This document shows, piece after piece, positions 28,210-36,943 of a DNA stretch of 64,000 nucleotides. The notes below the pieces were generated by a model. The model was given only the letters and a program-made list of their open reading frames with translations. It did not search any database and was not told where the DNA came from. Within the stretch, counting starts at the first letter, position 1, and every line of letters begins with the position of its first letter. This stretch comes from Amycolatopsis suaedae (GTDB lineage Bacteria; Actinomycetota; Actinomycetes; Mycobacteriales; Pseudonocardiaceae). A program made the translations under genes and the position numbers. The stretch spans positions 124,001-188,000 of the forward strand of contig NZ_SFCC01000001.1 in NCBI RefSeq assembly GCF_004214935.1, given 5' to 3'.

Positions 28210-29159
28210 CCAACTGGTCCAGTCCGTGGGCCCCCGGCCGGGCCGAAGACGGCCAGCGTGGCCGGGTCGCCGGCCAGTGCGGCCCGCGCCAGCAGCATCG
28301 CGCCGGCCGTCCACGTGGTGCGTTCGTCGGGCCAGAGCGCGTCGTCGGCGAACTGGTAGCCGGTCCAGTACGAGCCGTCGTCGTGCCGCAGCCGCGCGCC
28401 GATGTCGGCCAGCAGGCGTGCCGCCCGCGCCCGCTCACCGCGGGCGGCCAGGGTGAGTGCCAGCTCGGCGGTCTCGCCGCCGGTGACCCACGGTTGGTGG
28501 TGCACGCAGCGCACGCCCAGGCCCGGCACCACGAACCGGTCCCAGCCGTCGGCCAGCCTGGCCGTCGCCGCGCCGCCGGTGATCACGGACGTCAGCACCG
28601 GGTAGTACCAGTCCATGGCATGCGGCTTGGGCAGGAACGCGTCCGGCCTGCCGGTCAGGGCGGCCCGCAGCCCGGCCGCCGCCCGCGCCCACCGGTCGTG
28701 CCCGCCGGCCAGTTCCTGGCCGTGCCGCAGCGCGTGGGCGATGCTGCTGCAGCCGGTGACCAGCGCGTCGGCCGAGTCCTCCCGCCACCGGATGGCGCCG
28801 TCCGGGCGGCGCAGGCTCAGCACGTAGTCCAGCGCGCCCTCCACGACCGGCCACAGTCGCCTGGCGAACCCGGTGTCGCCGGTGGCGAGCAGGTGGTGCC
28901 GGACGCCGACGGCGACGTAGGCCGTGACGTTGCTGTCGCCGACCCGTTCGGCGTCCGCGCCGTAGCCGGCGAACCACGAGCCGTCGGCGTTCTGGACGGC
29001 GGCGAGCCAGTCGTAGGCGGCCGCCGCCTGCTCGGTCAGGCCGGCGACGGTCAGCCCCATCGCCGCCTCAACGTGGTTCCATGGGTCCAGCGGACCGCCC
29101 GGGTACCACGGGATCGCGCCGTCGGTGCGTTGTGCCGCAGCGATCCAGCCCGCCGTCAC
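28206..29159 (-). CDS. Alpha-alpha barrel protein (prenyltransferase/squalene-cyclase-like repeats)
   Basis: A 317-residue protein made of helical repeats with QW-like motifs (RTDGAIPWYPGG, NADGSWFAGYGA, RRPDGAIRWREDS, HDDGSYWTGYQF), giving an (alpha/alpha)6-barrel like prenyltransferases, squalene cyclases and some glycosidases. The DxDD motif of squalene cyclases is absent, so the activity is unknown. The GTG at 29159 overlaps the methyltransferase stop by 4 bp (GTGA). It is the last gene of an operon running caspase-like, glycosyltransferase, methyltransferase, then this gene. Confidence 0.75.
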   Translation of the reverse strand: MTAGWIAAAQRTDGAIPWYPGGPLDPWNHVEAAMGLTVAGLTEQAAAAYDWLAAVQNADGSWFAGYGADAERVGDSNVTAYVAVGVRHHLLATGDTGFARRLWPVVEGALDYVLSLRRPDGAIRWREDSADALVTGCSSIAHALRHGQELAGGHDRWARAAAGLRAALTGRPDAFLPKPHAMDWYYPVLTSVITGGAATARLADGWDRFVVPGLGVRCVHHQPWVTGGETAELALTLAARGERARAARLLADIGARLRHDDGSYWTGYQFADDALWPDERTTWTAGAMLLARAALAGDPATLAVFGPAGGPRTGPVG

Positions 29160-29845
29160 GGTTTGCGGGCGTAGACGACGACGCTCTTGCCCAGCACCGG
29201 GTTCAGTGCCCGCTCGGCGATCCGGACCGGCTTGGGCCCGCGCAGGATGTCCCAGCAGAGGAACTGGTGGTACCGGCGGACCAGGACGTGCTCGTCGTCC
29301 AGCCCGACGGCGGCCTTCAGCCACCAGAACGGCGCGTGCAGCGCGTGGGCGTGGTGACTGCTCACCGTGACCAGCCCGGCTGTCCGCAGCAGCCGGAGGA
29401 GTTGCCCGCGGCGGTAGATGCGCACGTGCCCGCCCTCGACCCGGTGGTACTCCTCGGACAGTGCCCAGCAGATCCGCTCCGGCCACCACCGCGGCACCGT
29501 CGCGGCCAGCAGCCCGCCGGGCCGCAGCACCCGCACCGCCTCGGCGAGCAGCCCGCGGTCGTCCGGGATGTGCTCCAGCACCTCGGCGACGATCACCCGG
29601 TCGAACGTGGCGTCGGCGAACGGCAACGCGAACCCGTCGGCCCGCACCGGCGCCGCCCTGCCGTGCCCGGGCATCCCGCCGAGCAGGTCGCGGACGTGCT
29701 TCAGGTCGGTCTCGTCGACGTCCACCGCGACGACGTCGGCGCCACGCCGGTAAGCCTCGGCCGCGTGCCGCCCGGCGCCGCAGCCCAGATCCAGCACCCG
29801 GTCGCCCGGCCCCACCGGGAACCGGCCGAAGTCGACGGTCAGCAC
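29156..29845 (-). CDS. Class I SAM-dependent methyltransferase
   Basis: A 229-residue methyltransferase with VLDLGCGAGRHAAEAYRRGA (SAM loop), VVAVDVDETDL (acidic end of strand 2) and RVIVAEVLEHIPDDRGLLAE (motif IV region). The UbiE/Methyltransf_11 type acts on small molecules, lipids or glycans. The start is a GTG at 29845, and the gene overlaps the upstream glycosyltransferase by 7 bp. The context with a GT4 enzyme and an alpha-barrel protein suggests modification of a glycoconjugate or lipid. Confidence 0.9.
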   Translation of the reverse strand: MLTVDFGRFPVGPGDRVLDLGCGAGRHAAEAYRRGADVVAVDVDETDLKHVRDLLGGMPGHGRAAPVRADGFALPFADATFDRVIVAEVLEHIPDDRGLLAEAVRVLRPGGLLAATVPRWWPERICWALSEEYHRVEGGHVRIYRRGQLLRLLRTAGLVTVSSHHAHALHAPFWWLKAAVGLDDEHVLVRRYHQFLCWDILRGPKPVRIAERALNPVLGKSVVVYARKP

Positions 29846-31050
29846 ACCGGCACCCGCTCCCTCGGCGCGAGCAGGTCGCGGTAGTGCCGCACGGTGTCCT
29901 CCGCGGTGCGTCGCCAGCTGAACCCGGCCGCTCTGGCCAGCCCGGCGGCCCGCAGCCGCCTGCGCAGCCCGGCCTCGGTCAGCACGGTCACCAGCGCGCC
30001 GGCCAGTGCCCGCGGATCACCGGGCGGGACCAGCATGCCAGCCTCGCCGACGACCTCCGGCAGCGCGCCGCCGGTCGTCGCCACCACCGGCGTCCCGGCG
30101 GCCATCGCCTCGACCGCGGGCAGGCAGAAGCCCTCGAACAGCGACGGCACACAGGCGACCTCGGCACTGGACACCAGTGCGGCCAGCTCGGCCTCGGTCA
30201 GGCCGTGGACGAAGCGGCCGTCGCCGGCCAGGCGGGCGACCGGGCCGTCCGGCTTCGGCTTGCCCACCACGATCAGCTCGGCACCCGGACAGGCCTGCCG
30301 CACCGCGGGCATGGCGGCCAGCAGGTGCCGCAGGCCCTTGAGCGGTTCGTCGGCGCTGGCGGTCGTCACGATCCGCCCGGGCACGGTCGTCCCGGTGGGC
30401 GCGAACCCGTGCGGGGCAAGGGGAACCACCCGGGTGCGGGCCGGTTCGACGCCCATCTCGGCGGTCAGCGCGGCGCGGGACGCCTCGGACACGGTCAGCA
30501 GCAGCGGAAGCCGCCGGGCCACCCGGTGCTGCATGGTCAGGAAGCCGTACCAGCGAAGGATTCCGGCATGCCCGGACTCGGCGTCGGCCAGGGCGAGCCG
30601 CCGGTCGACCGCGATGGGATGGTGCACGGTCGCCACCACCGGCAGCCCGCAGGCGAGCAGGCCGTAGCCCAGTCCCTGGTTGTCGTGCACGATGTCGAAC
30701 TGCCCGCGGCGGCGGCGCAGCTGCCAGGCCGCGCGCAGGGAGAACGCCAGCGGCTCGGGGAATCCGCCCCGGCGCATCCCTGCGAACTCCACCCAGTCCG
30801 GCAGCGTGCGCAGCTCCCGCAGCGCCGGCGTGCGGAACGGGTTCGGCTCGGCGAACAGGTCCAGCCCGGGCAGCCGGGTCAGCGGCACGCCCGGGTCGAG
30901 ATCGGGGTAGGGCGGCCCGGAGATCACCTCGACCCGGTGGCCGAGTGCGGTCAGTTCCCGGCTGAGGTGCCGGACGTAGACGCCCTGCCCGCCGGAACGC
31001 GGGTTGCCGCGGTAGGTGAGCAGCGCGATCCGCAGCGGCTGCCCGCTCAC
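29839..31050 (-). CDS. Family 4 glycosyltransferase
   Basis: A 403-residue GT-B enzyme. The N-terminal acceptor domain starts LRIALLTYRGNPRSGGQGVYVRHL, with the glycine-rich loop of GT4. In the donor domain, PGRIVTTASADEPLKGLRHL and the retaining-enzyme signature EGFCLPAVEAMAAGTPVVAT (E-x7-E) are clear. It transfers a nucleotide-activated sugar to an unknown acceptor, probably cytoplasmic or at the membrane face. GTG at 31050 lies 3 bp after the caspase-like gene, indicating the same operon. Confidence 0.92.
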   Translation of the reverse strand: MSGQPLRIALLTYRGNPRSGGQGVYVRHLSRELTALGHRVEVISGPPYPDLDPGVPLTRLPGLDLFAEPNPFRTPALRELRTLPDWVEFAGMRRGGFPEPLAFSLRAAWQLRRRRGQFDIVHDNQGLGYGLLACGLPVVATVHHPIAVDRRLALADAESGHAGILRWYGFLTMQHRVARRLPLLLTVSEASRAALTAEMGVEPARTRVVPLAPHGFAPTGTTVPGRIVTTASADEPLKGLRHLLAAMPAVRQACPGAELIVVGKPKPDGPVARLAGDGRFVHGLTEAELAALVSSAEVACVPSLFEGFCLPAVEAMAAGTPVVATTGGALPEVVGEAGMLVPPGDPRALAGALVTVLTEAGLRRRLRAAGLARAAGFSWRRTAEDTVRHYRDLLAPRERVPVC

Positions 31051-31053
31051 CGG

Positions 31054-33492
31054 TCAGTCTCGCCAGTGCTCGAGCTGCTCGCGGATCTTGCGGGTGGTCG
31101 GATGCCGCTCGCCGAGGACCCGGAGTGCTTCGGGCAGCAGTTCCTCCCACGCGGCGACGGCCTCGCCGGTGCCGCCCGCCCGCGCGAGATCGAGTGCCAG
31201 CGTGAACCTGGCGTGCAGCTGGTCATTCAGCGACCCCGTGCGGATCGGGAGCCGCGTCGCGAGCTCGTCGAGTCCGGGGGGGGGGTGCGCCATTTGGCGC
31301 CCCCAGAACACCAGGTTCTCGTCGATCTTGCCGACGAGATCGTGGTCGGCACCCAGCCGCTCACACACCTCGGGGCGCAGCGCGGTGAACCGCGCGACCG
31401 CGTCGTCGACGTCGCCGCAGCCGCCGATCGCGATGGCGAGCATGTGCCGGGCGAGCAGGGTCTCCTCATGGCCGGGTCCGAGCCGGGCGGTGGCGAACTC
31501 GACCAGGTCGGTGAACTCGGCCCTGGCCTGCTGGTGCCGGTCGAGCATGAGCAACTGGAACGCGGCGTTGTTGCGCAGGCTGGCCTCCTCCGGGGCGGAG
31601 ACGGGAGCGGCGAGCAGTTCGGCGAACAGCCGCCGGGCGTGCTCGGCGTCGCCCGCCTTGCCGGTGGCGGTCGCGTGCCGCGCCCGGCAGACCCGGGTCA
31701 GCGGGTGCTCGCGGCCCAGCTCGTACTCTGCGCGCCGCGCCCAGGCCGTCCAGCGTTCCCGGTTCTCCACCGGGATGTCCGAGGGTCTGGTCTCCAGGCT
31801 CGTGACCGCCTCGGCGTGCCGTCCGGCCCGCCAGAGGTGTTCCGCCTCGTGGGCGTCGGCGTAGTCCTGCTCCGGTCCGTGCCCGTCACGCTCGGCCACG
31901 GGTGCCACCTCCCTCAGCGCGTCGGCGATCGCGGCGTGGACTTCGGCTCCGGCTCCCCGCGGGTGGCGCGCCCGTGCCGACTCGGCCGGGGTGCCGGGCT
32001 CCCGCCGGATCGCGTTGCCGTGCGCGAGCTGGTCGTGGATCCGGCTGCGGCCCGACGGCCCGCCCAGCCTGGCGGAGGCCGCGGTCAGGACCCGCAGCGG
32101 CAGGAACACCCCGGGCGGCACCGCCTCCAGGACCCGAGGTACGACCGGCAGGCCTTCGCGCGGGAGCGGAGGGTACGGTCGTGGGCCGGGCGGCGCCGGC
32201 CGGCCGAGTCCCGCCCCGGCCATCCATACCGTCGGCGTCCGGACCACGGTCCAGCCGGGCGGTGGGTCGTCGGTCGTGACGACCACCCGGACGCCCGGGT
32301 TCTCGCCGGCCAGCCGCTCCAGTTCGGCCAGCAGCCAGGACCGGGTCCGTGCCGCCAGCGTGTCGGCGCCCCCGACGGCGATGCGGACCGGCTGGGACGG
32401 CAGCCGGCTCAGCGGCCCGGCGATCTCCCTGTCGAACGGTTCGGCGGTGGAATCGACCGTGCTCCCGGCGAACCCGGGCACGGTGTGCCGTAGTTGCCGT
32501 CGCAGCTCGCGCACCGCCGCGTCGACGGTGTCGGACCCGGCGAGGAACAACGCGGCCTGCAGCAGCTGCGGCGGTACGTGCTGGGGCGCGGCCTGCGGCC
32601 AGGCCAGCGCGGCCAGCAGCTCGCGCGCCCGGTCACCGGTCACCGCGATCAGGCATGCCGGGCCGTACAGCGCGCTGAGCACCTCGCCCAGCTCCGGGCC
32701 GGGCTCGTAGGCGCGGGCCGCCTTCTCCACCGGCACCGCCACCGGGCTGCCCCACAGCGGGGAGCGGCGCACGACATCGGCGGTGTTGTAGGCCAGCCAC
32801 AGGCCCTCGTCCCCGTCGGCGACCTGCCGCACACCGTCGAACGCCAGGTGCAGCGCGGTCTGGTCCGGGCAGGCCTGCGCCACCACCCGCTTCAGGTCCG
32901 GCGCCCGTAGCCGCTGACCCAGTTCCGCCTGGCCTGCCCGCAGCGTCCTGGCGAGCGAACGGGAGAAGCAGCCGTCGGCGGCCGGCCGGTGGTCCGACGC
33001 CGTGAGCACCTCGAACCGCCGTCCGGCCTCGCCGACGATGCGGATCCACCGCGCCGCGGCCTGCTCGGCCCCGACCGCGGCGTGGCAGGTGTCCAGCAGC
33101 ACCACCAATCCGTCCAGCATCGAGTACCGGCCCAGCAGCTCCTTGACCCGCTGGGCCAGCAGGAACCCGGTGCGGCTGCTCACCGGTTCGGTGGCGTCCC
33201 TGGGGAGGAAGTAGAAGTCGTCGTCCCGGTAGTCGCCGTGGCCGACCAGAGCCAGGAACAGCGTGGCCTCGTCCTCGTCGGCCCGTTCGAACGCCGTCGT
33301 GACCGCGTCGTCGAGTTCGACCGCGGTCGGGTCCACCACGAGGTCGCGGCCGTCGGGCAGGGCCGGGACGCAGCCGCCGATGTCCGGGTCGAGCAGCACG
33401 CCGGCCAGCTCGCGGGCGGTTTCGGGCAGGAACGACAGCAGGTTGCGCGTCGCGCACTGCGACGCGATCACGAGTGCCCTCCGCTCACCCAC
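31054..33492 (-). CDS. Caspase-like peptidase with TPR C-terminus
   Basis: An 812-residue protein. Residues about 1-240 are a caspase/C14 domain: RRALVIASQCATRNLL at the start, the catalytic His85 in LALVGHGDY and Cys136 in VVLLDTCHAA. A middle region of about 300 residues is not recognised. The C-terminal third has TPR-like helices ending HPTTRKIREQLEHWRD. The GTG at 33492 is chosen because TATTGT lies 7 bases upstream. A run of ten cytosines interrupts the TPR part (31276-31285). It heads an operon with glycan-type enzymes and faces a lipase-like gene. Confidence 0.8.
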   Translation of the reverse strand: MGERRALVIASQCATRNLLSFLPETARELAGVLLDPDIGGCVPALPDGRDLVVDPTAVELDDAVTTAFERADEDEATLFLALVGHGDYRDDDFYFLPRDATEPVSSRTGFLLAQRVKELLGRYSMLDGLVVLLDTCHAAVGAEQAAARWIRIVGEAGRRFEVLTASDHRPAADGCFSRSLARTLRAGQAELGQRLRAPDLKRVVAQACPDQTALHLAFDGVRQVADGDEGLWLAYNTADVVRRSPLWGSPVAVPVEKAARAYEPGPELGEVLSALYGPACLIAVTGDRARELLAALAWPQAAPQHVPPQLLQAALFLAGSDTVDAAVRELRRQLRHTVPGFAGSTVDSTAEPFDREIAGPLSRLPSQPVRIAVGGADTLAARTRSWLLAELERLAGENPGVRVVVTTDDPPPGWTVVRTPTVWMAGAGLGRPAPPGPRPYPPLPREGLPVVPRVLEAVPPGVFLPLRVLTAASARLGGPSGRSRIHDQLAHGNAIRREPGTPAESARARHPRGAGAEVHAAIADALREVAPVAERDGHGPEQDYADAHEAEHLWRAGRHAEAVTSLETRPSDIPVENRERWTAWARRAEYELGREHPLTRVCRARHATATGKAGDAEHARRLFAELLAAPVSAPEEASLRNNAAFQLLMLDRHQQARAEFTDLVEFATARLGPGHEETLLARHMLAIAIGGCGDVDDAVARFTALRPEVCERLGADHDLVGKIDENLVFWGRQMAHPPPGLDELATRLPIRTGSLNDQLHARFTLALDLARAGGTGEAVAAWEELLPEALRVLGERHPTTRKIREQLEHWRD

Positions 33493-33499
33493 GGCGTCG

Positions 33500-33509
33500 A
33501 CAATACTGT
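33500..33509. promoter_or_regulatory. Overlapping divergent -10 boxes
   Basis: TATTGT on the minus strand (33500-33505) is 7 bases from the caspase-like GTG at 33492. TACTGT on the plus strand (33504-33509) is 5 bases from the hydrolase GTG at 33515. The two boxes share 2 bp, so both transcripts would be leaderless and the promoters should exclude each other. Confidence 0.55.
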
Positions 33510-33514
33510 GCGTC

Positions 33515-34423
33515 GTGGCACGGATCGTTCTGGTACACGGCATCGCGCAGGAGCAGAAGTCGCCGGACTCCCTGGAGGCCGAGTGGCTGCCCAGCCTGGC
33601 GGGCGGCGTCCGGCTGGCGGGCAGGCCGGAGCTGGCCGACGCGTTGTGGCGCGACGGCAGGCCGGGGCCCGCGCGGATGGCGTTCTACGGCGACCTGTTC
33701 CTGCGGCGCGGCCAGCAGGGCGACGGTGACGAGCTGACCGCGGCGGAGTGGCCGTTCGCCGAGGCGCTGGCCCTGGAGTGGCTGAACCGCGCGGCCGCCG
33801 ACGCCAGCCGGGAGCGCGACCGGGCCACGGCCGCACGGGAACTGGCGTTCCTGGCCGGGCCGGCAGGGGAGGAGCAGGGCGTGCGGGCCGCGCTGCGGCC
33901 GGTGCTCAACGCCCTGTCACGGCTGCGGCCGTTCGCCCGGTTCGGCGTGGCGCTCGCCGAGCGGGTGGTGGTCAAGGCGCTGCGGCAGGTCACGCTGTAC
34001 CTCACCGACGAGGCGGTGCGCGAGGCCGTGCAGGAGCGCGTCGCCGAGCACGTCGGGCCGGACACCCAGGTGATCGTCGGGCACTCGCTGGGCTCGGTCG
34101 TCGCCTACGAGGCCGTGCACCGGCTGGGCCGTCCGCTGCCGCTGCTGGTCACGCTCGGCTCGCCGCTGGGCCTGCGTACGGTGGTCTACGAGCGCACCCG
34201 TCCGCAGCCGCCGGCGGTACCGCCGATGCTGGCCCGGTGGGTCAACCTCGCCGACCGTGACGACCTGGTCGCCGCCCGGCCCGATCTGACCGCCCTGTTC
34301 CCCGGCGCCGACGGCGTGCTGGAGTCCGGCTACACCGTCGACAACGGGGCCAAGCCCCACGAGGCCACGTTCTACCTGGCCAAGCGGGAGACCGGCGCCG
34401 CCGTCGCCGCGGCCCTGTCCTGA
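33515..34423 (+). CDS. Alpha/beta hydrolase (lipase / PGAP1-like)
   Basis: A 302-residue hydrolase. ARIVLVHGIAQEQKSPDSLE gives the HG oxyanion motif, and VIVGHSLGSVVAYEAVHRL is the nucleophile elbow (GHSLGS, catalytic Ser). Candidate acid and base lie in NLADRDDLVAARPD and the C-terminal AKPHEATFYL. The shape is that of esterases of the PGAP1/lipase group. It is divergent from the caspase-like gene with 22 bp between the start codons, a pairing that suggests a joint function. The GTG at 33515 gives the family N-terminus. Confidence 0.82.
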   Translation: MARIVLVHGIAQEQKSPDSLEAEWLPSLAGGVRLAGRPELADALWRDGRPGPARMAFYGDLFLRRGQQGDGDELTAAEWPFAEALALEWLNRAAADASRERDRATAARELAFLAGPAGEEQGVRAALRPVLNALSRLRPFARFGVALAERVVVKALRQVTLYLTDEAVREAVQERVAEHVGPDTQVIVGHSLGSVVAYEAVHRLGRPLPLLVTLGSPLGLRTVVYERTRPQPPAVPPMLARWVNLADRDDLVAARPDLTALFPGADGVLESGYTVDNGAKPHEATFYLAKRETGAAVAAALS

Positions 34424-34455
34424 CCGGGACGCCCACCCCGCCAACCGTCAAGGCA

Positions 34456-34504
34456 CGTGAAGGCCACCTTCACCACGTCTCACGTAATGAAGGTGGCCTT
34501 CACG
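34456..34504. terminator. GTGAAGGCCACCTTCAC-type bidirectional terminator
   Basis: Perfect 17-bp arms (CGTGAAGGCCACCTTCA / TGAAGGTGGCCTTCACG) with a 15-base loop between two convergent genes. The left-arm sequence and the CCACGTCTCA in the loop recur in the repeat island at 54990-55581, so this is a member of a dispersed hairpin family. Confidence 0.8.
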
Positions 34505-34519
34505 AGCTTGGGCCGCGCC

Positions 34520-34957
34520 TCAGTCGGCCACGCCGGCGTGGGCGATCACCCGGTCGATGCGGGCGCGCACCAGCAGTTCGCCCGGCACCGCGTTACGGGC
34601 GCCGAACTCCGCGGCCCGGTCCGCGCCCATGTAGCGCCCGCCGATGCGGGTGGCCCACTCGCGCATCAGGTCCATGTCCTCGGACAACGTCGCGGTGGCC
34701 AGGAACTGCACGTAGGAGAACGGCGGGCGGTCGTCGTCCACGCACACCGACAGCCGGGGATCACGCCGCAGCGCGCGGCCCTTCAGCGACGTCGCCCCGG
34801 TGTTGAAGATCAGCTCGTCACCGCCGGGGCCCTCGTTGAGCACGAACCAGATCGGGGTGACCCTCGGCCCGCCGTCGGAGTGGACGACCCCGAGCCGCCC
34901 CGTCCGGGTGCCTTCCGACGCGAACGCCCACCACTCGTCCCTGGTCATCTTCCGCAT
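34520..34957 (-). CDS. PPOX-class (F420-dependent) pyridoxamine-oxidase-like protein
   Basis: A 145-residue split beta-barrel protein: TGRLGVVHSDGGPRVTPIWFVL, LIFNTGATSLKGRALRRDPR and LSVCVDDDRPPFSYVQF are typical of the TIGR03618-type F420-binding oxidoreductases of actinobacteria. A substrate cannot be assigned. The ATG at 34957 lies 6 bases after TAGGTT (34964-34969), a leaderless promoter whose -10 box overlaps the stop codon of the preceding TPR gene. Confidence 0.85.
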   Translation of the reverse strand: MRKMTRDEWWAFASEGTRTGRLGVVHSDGGPRVTPIWFVLNEGPGGDELIFNTGATSLKGRALRRDPRLSVCVDDDRPPFSYVQFLATATLSEDMDLMREWATRIGGRYMGADRAAEFGARNAVPGELLVRARIDRVIAHAGVAD

Positions 34958-34966
34958 TGCGCGAAC

Positions 34967-36943
34967 CTACCCAGCGGGCGCGTCACCGGCCACCCGGGAC
35001 CTGGCGGCTCCGGCGTCGTGTCCCAGCCGCTCGCGGCAGTACGCCCGGCGGCGCAGCAGTTCGGCGCGGTCCTCCGGATCGCCCTCCAGCGCCACGGTGT
35101 AGTCCTCGATCGCCTCGGTGAACAGCCCGGCGTGCTGGCGGGCGAAGCCGCGGTTGCCACGCACCTCCGGATCGTCCTCGATGGACAGTGCCCGGTCCAG
35201 GTGACGCAGCGACTCGTCGACGTCGCCGCGCTCGAACGCGAGGACACCGAGATTGGCCCAGGCCGCGGCGAGCGTCTCGTCGCGGCGCAGGGCCTCCTCG
35301 AAGTCGCGCCGTGCCGCCGCTGGGTCGTCCGCGGACAGGGCGAGCAGGCCGCGCAGGCACAGCAGGTGGGCGTGGTCCGGGTCGAGGGACAGTCCCGACT
35401 CGACGTCCGCGGCGGCGGCGACGTGATCGCCCAGCTCGAACGAGGCGGCCGCCCGGTTGAGGTAGGCGTCGGGCGACGGGCGCAGTTCGATCGCGTACCC
35501 GAGGTCTTCGATCGCTCCGGCGTTGTCGCCGAGGTCGAGCCGCACCAGCGCCCGGTTGTAGTACGGCTCCGGGGACGGCGGGCCCGCTCGGCCGGCCGCC
35601 GTGTAGTCGGCCATGGCTTCGTCGTGGCGCCCCAGTCTGCGGTAGAGCGTTCCCCGGTCGACGAGGTAGTGCATGTGGTGCGGGTCGTCGGCCAGGACGG
35701 CGGTGTATTCGGCGACGGCCTCGGTCAGCTTGCCCATCCGGGCCAGCAGCTGCGCCCGGTTGGAGCGCAGGACCGAGCGCAGCAGCGGGTAGTCCCGCGG
35801 GGTCAGGGCGCCGAGATACTCCAGCGCGGCGTCGATCCTTCGCATGGCGGCGTCGTCGTCACCGAGATGCATGTCGACCAGCGCCAGCGCGTTGTCGGCG
35901 CAGGCGCGGTCGAACGGGCCCTGCCGCGGGTCGGGGTTCTGCCCGGCCAGCACGACGGCCAGGTTCCCCCATGCCTTGGCCGCGCGCAGATTCCGGACAC
36001 TCCGGTTGCTGTACCGCGAGTGATACACGGCCCGGCTGGTCGCGGTGAGCGAGTGCAGACGCGGCATGGAGGACTCCGCGCAGGCGCCTTCCCAGACGTC
36101 GTCGGCCTCGTCGATCCGGCCCAGCATCGCCAGCGCGGCGGTGAGGTTCCGCGTCGCCAGCAGACACTTCTCCGGCATCGTGGCCCAGTCCACCAGCTTG
36201 CGGTAGCGCTGAGCGAGGTCGAGCAGCCCGTGCAGCAGGTCGTGCCGACGGCAGTGGGCCATGGCGTGTTCGAGCGCTTCGCGGGCGGCGCCGGGGTCGC
36301 TGCCGCGTTCGAGATGGAACGGGATGGCGCCGAGCCGCAACGACTCGTCGCCGCGGGCGGTGAGCTCCTTGGCGCGCTGGTCGTGCAGGCGCTCGCGGTC
36401 AGCCACCGGCAACGCCTCGTAGGCGGCACGCTGCCGCGGATCGGTGCTCGTGCAGTCACCCTCGACGTAGCGCACGGCCAGGTCGGCGGAGCCGGACTCC
36501 GCGCCGGTGTCCCCGTCGTGGACCACGATCCGAAGGTGCCGGGGATCGGCGCGGCGGGAGAGGATCGCCAGCCAGTCGGCGTCGGTACGGTCGGCGTGCG
36601 CGGCCCGCCGGATGATCAGCGACAGCGGCCCGCGGAGTCCGGCGGCGTACTCGCCGACGAACTCGGCGAGGCCGTGGCAGATCGACAGCGTGCGCTCGGC
36701 CGGGTACTGCCTGATCCGGCTTTCCACGGGCTCGTCCGCGGTCAGCGTCCGCCGGTGGCACCCGACCAGGCCGGCCAGGTCGGGTGCGGCGGTGACGATC
36801 TCGATGTCGTAGCGCCGGACGAGTTCGGGGTGGTGGGTCAGCGCATCGGGCACGATCGCCCGCATGAGGGCGCCCGCCGCGGTGAACGGCCCGCGCAGCC
36901 GCGCGTGGGCGTCGACATCGGCCAGCACAATGTCATCGGTCAT
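34967..36943 (-). CDS. TPR protein of the peptide/M50 microcluster
   Basis: A 658-residue soluble protein. The first about 200 residues resemble a STAND-type ATPase lacking its P-loop (GLVGCHRRTLTADEP, GPLSLIIRRAAHADRTDADW). A helical middle is followed by about eight TPR units from residue 350 onward (HYLVDRGTLYRRLGRHDEAM, YYNRALVRLDLGDNAGAIED, and so on). No DNA-binding domain or enzyme motif is seen. Its ATG overlaps the M50 peptidase gene by 11 bp, so both are co-translated. A role as peptide receptor or scaffold is an inference. Confidence 0.75.
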   Translation of the reverse strand: MTDDIVLADVDAHARLRGPFTAAGALMRAIVPDALTHHPELVRRYDIEIVTAAPDLAGLVGCHRRTLTADEPVESRIRQYPAERTLSICHGLAEFVGEYAAGLRGPLSLIIRRAAHADRTDADWLAILSRRADPRHLRIVVHDGDTGAESGSADLAVRYVEGDCTSTDPRQRAAYEALPVADRERLHDQRAKELTARGDESLRLGAIPFHLERGSDPGAAREALEHAMAHCRRHDLLHGLLDLAQRYRKLVDWATMPEKCLLATRNLTAALAMLGRIDEADDVWEGACAESSMPRLHSLTATSRAVYHSRYSNRSVRNLRAAKAWGNLAVVLAGQNPDPRQGPFDRACADNALALVDMHLGDDDAAMRRIDAALEYLGALTPRDYPLLRSVLRSNRAQLLARMGKLTEAVAEYTAVLADDPHHMHYLVDRGTLYRRLGRHDEAMADYTAAGRAGPPSPEPYYNRALVRLDLGDNAGAIEDLGYAIELRPSPDAYLNRAAASFELGDHVAAAADVESGLSLDPDHAHLLCLRGLLALSADDPAAARRDFEEALRRDETLAAAWANLGVLAFERGDVDESLRHLDRALSIEDDPEVRGNRGFARQHAGLFTEAIEDYTVALEGDPEDRAELLRRRAYCRERLGHDAGAARSRVAGDAPAG

